Below, in pieces: positions 62,501-64,000 of a stretch of 64,000 nucleotides of DNA. A model generated the notes under the pieces. That model did no database searches, was not told the origin of the DNA, and saw only the letters and a list, made by a program, of their open reading frames with translations. The stretch lies in NCBI RefSeq assembly GCF_003545695.1, contig NZ_QUZZ01000017.1, positions 18,508 to 82,507 on the forward strand, in the 5' to 3' direction. Source of the stretch: Taibaiella helva (GTDB taxonomy: Bacteria; Bacteroidota; Bacteroidia; Chitinophagales; Chitinophagaceae). A program made the position numbers and the translations under genes. How positions within the stretch are numbered: position 1 is the first letter of the stretch; each line of letters begins with the position of its first letter.

Positions 62501-64000
62501 ACTATAAATACAATACCCTGAACCAGGTGGTCACGCAAACCACACCCGACGGCGGACGCACCGACTATTTCTACGATGCCGCCGGCAGGGCCATTTTCTC
62601 GCAGAATGCCCGCCAGCGGCCGGAGGGCAAAATGACCTATACCCTGTACGATAAGCAGGGCAGGATCATGGAGACCGGCCAGGCAGTTATGGTTTGCGTA
62701 CCTCATTTCGACCCTTATCCTTCGCCGACCAACCTTACTAACGAGCCTTGCTCGCACTATATATCCGGTGTAATCACACCTTATCCTGCTATCGTACAGG
62801 AATTGCAGCTGCGCAGCCATGACGAAGTGGTCGCTTATGTGCGCTCGCTGAGCCGGGAGGAAGTGGTGCTGACCCAATACGATACCGAGGCGCAAAACCT
62901 GATGACGGCCGCTACGGGCCTCAGCCGGCAGGAGAACCTGCGCAAGCGCGTGTCCTGCATCAAGTATTTCGACAACCTGGAGCCGCAGGACGCCAACTTC
63001 CTGAAATACCAGTATGCTCTGCACTTCAGCTACGATATTGCCGGCAATGTCAAAACGCTGACGCGCGATTATCCTTTCTGGAAGGTACAGAAGCAGCAGT
63101 TCAAGCGCATCGATTACGACTACGATGTGATCAGCGGCAAGGTGAATATGCTGAGCTATAACCGGAGCTTTGCCGATCAGTATTTCCAGCGCTACAGCTA
63201 CGATGGCGACAACCGCATTACCAAGGTGGAGACCAGCGCCGACGGCTATCTCTGGAAGCGCGATGCCGAATACCAGTATTACCAGCATGGCCCGCTGGCC
63301 CGTATGAGCCTGGGCGATATGCGCGTGCAGGGTGTAGACTATGCCTACACCATACAAGGCTGGCTGAAAGCCGTGAACGGCGACCTGCTGCAGCCCGATA
63401 AGGACATGGGCGGCGACGCCGCCGGTAACAGCATCCATGCCCGCGATGTGATCGCGCTGACCCTGGATTATTTCAAAGGCGACTACCGCCCGGTAGGCAG
63501 CACCGCCGTTACACACCTGGCTGCGCCGGCACGGAGCCTGTACAACGGGAACATACCCCGCGCGACGACCAGCATCACCCCTTTCCCCGCGCTCAATACC
63601 CGCTATACCTACGACCAGCTGAACCGCATTACCAAAGCCGGCTATGCCTATATGAACCCCTATGACGGGCAACTGAACAATACCGCCGACTATGCCAGCA
63701 GCTATGCTTACGACCCCGACGGCAACCTGCAGCGGCTGAACCGAAGCGGCAATGCGCTGGGCGGGCAGTCGCAGCTGATGGACAGCCTGGAGTACCATTA
63801 CCAGCCGGGCGGCAGCACCAACCGTTTGCAGAACATAACGGATGTGGTGAGCAACAACAACTTCCACAACGACATCAAACATTATACCAATACGGCCGCT
63901 TCCCGTTACCTGTACGATGCCACCGGCAACACCATCAAAGACCAGGTGAGCGGGCAGGATACGATCCTGTGGAACCATTACAACAAAGTGACACAGACCC
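56524..64000 (+). CDS. Giant Rhs/YD-repeat protein, Rhs operon gene 7 (partial, continues beyond the right edge)
   Basis: Open from ATG 56524 to the last base without a stop: 2492 codons so far. Signal peptide about 4-37 (TPAAA|QTFNFRTRE). Residues 40-650 are Ig/fibronectin-like sandwiches (FKVSEPYTFRLAYQVYG type strands, LPLTPVNYELEWTYVDN). Residues about 650-1930 hold an unusual, cysteine-rich, largely helical insertion with pairs such as CGTCEG, CQCQ, CSVC and CVPCN. The YD-repeat region starts near 1945 (YYYDRAGNLMRTVPPAGV, TDYFYDAAGRAIFS, YTLYDKQGRIMETGQ) and continues to the edge (RYLYDATGNTIKDQVSGQ). The Rhs core end and any C-terminal toxin lie outside. The ORF is followed by no terminator within the window. 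Confidence 0.88.
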   Translation, partial: MATMKTFLSGCKQLTTCLLLALLCYGLATPAAAQTFNFRTREASVVKTAPQIKAHNGFSDTIVVRQDKWDEMVATGSSWGSNLKFKSVHAFVKFYVNHAYPVKISEPYTFRLAYQVYGYGNMADTNAVTFTKADTLTISYKPDSLAAFQDIQYAKYSNVHKVMIVMNGLYRITGANTPPVAMNLSANGPFYLLNFNVEGSIVVQPFHKKIKVGGIYKDAYGNQAPVLNIGALPPDNDHLPVRWNLDNTSPPAADLPLTPVNYELEWTYVDNYKVDPELPGSTGITTIGTSSLQYNFRDNSTRVWLDTNYYRIPLIYQKGHLIYRVRAVRPDSVYFQYPVYGPWTLTEQGSVSSVPATNRFEITQAHLNDSLNWQYTVSFAEQGKYKHVMSYYDGMLKNRQSITRFNSMPGKLIATEQVYDYEGRPSISLLPTPVNSLSFRYQLNLTLNQATGLPYKAGDFDGIPPGVCNQDQVPSALAATSAAYQYYSPSNPDQAGFQKYVPDAGGYPFVQTVYSPGFDERVEKQGGAGDSLQIGRGHNVKNDYVNSDQTDLNRLFGVDIGWSGYYRKTVSRDPNGQLSLNVTDYKGKTVTSSMVGIPDTTLHALEPNRNVPDTSFYYEDHIAGTAQQISGNKKILDKNFFNDVAGNNQSQYIYTFRPFPTFCNGTFLSVKARYDYSIFDECGKLRVDTGGTLGTTGPVFSGTALSDSSDIVPFFLETGKHSLHKELTINRDDVAAAVEGFIRLSPDKNCLKDEPWFIKQAVLSKEFPCPENYTDMDCGTCEGKKFQMMKELWPNKDSMYVERKYGVYNRDLGTVIGNNNSTMTLLCGKGSNPLEWNMAIDGDSIRLPGGTETPGYYILGPGGFGPGITAGGGFILHGTDTLHCRYRYQDPCLVQLPSSVTRFGRTYTHLQSLPVDTFIMIFNDSIAEALLPLHPEYCSLLACVKDPFHGKMTSIPNAKIAGQLSLFRLHDMILADPIYSKMLLDPARYPHPYDTLAFSLHGRISLDTLALLKAYCQCQDSFMMTDCYNTMFGQQIQNGILNDPYVQEQYFGLVRSLYLTNRERYKSVLSGMGDCSVCSPVRMRLSPPPVFPESVAAGGQPAVGTGILMGMGGTAAGPGFSSNTAEYFHLLQIANADSMASFTDSTHTYTFNQLSDSAITVYNNYNNSLCTGAVDQIMNQLVNCAAPAALNNVRTSLLQLCSSGQVQQGFYSPAQIRWALTSNGIALNDLCNPYLVNYDNNMNFSPQGQSNFRCNNAAFYTDISNTLNQQAVLNALRNPETNTNLNLNTSNGFQLGISQALGGAASCILAASYSAAAHLYTLQFVNGTNRVKLYFRTAESGPCSTAFSPAPGESLSVTVSCINNSPFSQFANGLIGQYTFATTVVRTNGSTVTQCILPAWNDRIKTNSTGENPLAGCVPCNQMYDLYRDFNDTLQAYQVKGADHPYYGTVLRNFMNYKLKKAYAEDQYLDFIQSCALADSMRIPVYGGFYGYLNFNSVAYADAFLTAVNNLNPVTISPGYQVKHVAGTVEVGIDFNQIPRNLLRQYKDFVSQYAAAHPGALSNSSVNRTLGSYHASNYIGMLLIPSSSTFNPTTISFPSGGFSLSLYSNPTQRWNGTAYESVKIYEITTSLPNNYANASLNIDFLNRYLNQNGVPFLLYKVLLPTVNNEYQLPEKQSYLNYVYRMRGLPVTNVLDTILPQPLGSGIGLFSGKLLRYGQPAQPGRIEHLYVADPATATNGTHYPVLSYMLNQVKNHLSGNIFFAGGSAAINIPVGAGQQLMAYRCRDTAFWYRYFGPGDTLYNAFVRIPAYLDTNYFNAYTVTGLTFNPGEGDSRSFKVTLHSNSSPIPDLELDGYTDFTVARNQVLRNVLLAHAVNEPIPLGDTVNNCERQRLNAAIVEGRERYRIYIDSIRTRLNADFYAWIMGAGIQEKLNVGYRSQRFNYTLYYYDRAGNLMRTVPPAGVHMLAGPTLYAVDGARLSNGLVLPAHNKPSDYKYNTLNQVVTQTTPDGGRTDYFYDAAGRAIFSQNARQRPEGKMTYTLYDKQGRIMETGQAVMVCVPHFDPYPSPTNLTNEPCSHYISGVITPYPAIVQELQLRSHDEVVAYVRSLSREEVVLTQYDTEAQNLMTAATGLSRQENLRKRVSCIKYFDNLEPQDANFLKYQYALHFSYDIAGNVKTLTRDYPFWKVQKQQFKRIDYDYDVISGKVNMLSYNRSFADQYFQRYSYDGDNRITKVETSADGYLWKRDAEYQYYQHGPLARMSLGDMRVQGVDYAYTIQGWLKAVNGDLLQPDKDMGGDAAGNSIHARDVIALTLDYFKGDYRPVGSTAVTHLAAPARSLYNGNIPRATTSITPFPALNTRYTYDQLNRITKAGYAYMNPYDGQLNNTADYASSYAYDPDGNLQRLNRSGNALGGQSQLMDSLEYHYQPGGSTNRLQNITDVVSNNNFHNDIKHYTNTAASRYLYDATGNTIKDQVSGQDTILWNHYNKVTQT

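Noticed and set aside
62458..63978. 506-residue minus-strand ORF at the right edge
   Set aside because: Antisense of YD repeats; periodic composition explained by the repeats on the plus strand.
49725..64000. Classical ABC (Tc) toxin complex
   Set aside because: No TcA-like pore protein, no SpvB-annotated TcB order, and all products have Sec signals; only the YD repeats and split are shared.

Overview
The window reads as a chromosomal segment of a Bacteroidota bacterium, most likely from the Chitinophagaceae or a close relative. The reasons are a secreted protein with a type IX secretion sorting domain, a DUF5686/carboxypeptidase-regulatory-like outer-membrane protein, Bacteroidota-type promoters (a -7 box of the form TAnnTTTG, here often only 4 to 35 bases before the start codon), scarce Shine-Dalgarno sequences, and family content such as Pr6Pr, DUF4166, propeller sensor kinases and DUF2252. 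Base composition is moderate to high GC by eye, with an AT-rich island at 44.3-44.5 kb. No rRNA, tRNA, CRISPR array, transposase or phage gene was recognised.

Layout, 1-32 kb: mostly minus-strand housekeeping and accessory genes. A sodium:solute symporter runs off the left edge and is preceded by an overlapping 32-residue membrane peptide. Next come a fatty acid desaturase, a frameshifted DUF4166 gene behind a SRPBCC-DoxX fusion, an ArsR/VOC operon with a visible operator, and a rhomboid protease. Alkylation-repair genes sit in two places: AlkA-like glycosylase plus a stand-alone Ada zinc domain, and 2OG-Fe(II) oxygenase plus AraC-Ada methyltransferase. Between them lies a giant propeller/LytS-type sensor flanked by two copies of a dispersed repeat. 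Then follow a globin/lipoprotein/Pr6Pr cluster, an orphan RfbH-type dehydrase with its own terminator, a membrane-anchored MutS relative, DUF2252, an MntH-UspA fusion with a palindromic operator, small secreted and membrane proteins among repeat-rich intergenic DNA, a T9SS cargo protein, and mrdA-rodA for cell elongation.

Layout, 32-44 kb: two sensor kinases without neighbouring response regulators, a TfoX-like protein, a SpmA-SpmB fusion, an AraC regulator, a degenerate 0.8-kb region, DUF4268, a DUF5686 outer-membrane protein, DinB, and the overlapping tatD-like and tcdA-like pair.

Layout, 44.5 kb to the right edge: one tightly packed plus-strand operon of seven genes and at least 19.5 kb. 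It encodes a 971-residue coiled-coil/beta-barrel protein, a 374-residue secreted beta-rich protein, a Skp/OmpH-like chaperone, a lipoprotein, a 2014-residue Rhs-type surface protein, a 247-residue periplasmic protein, and a second giant protein of more than 2490 residues whose YD repeats run past the window. The arrangement suggests a two-polypeptide Rhs assembly with its own chaperone and envelope proteins. It is the strongest candidate here for an undescribed system. The toxin or effector end, if any, lies beyond the right edge and cannot be judged.
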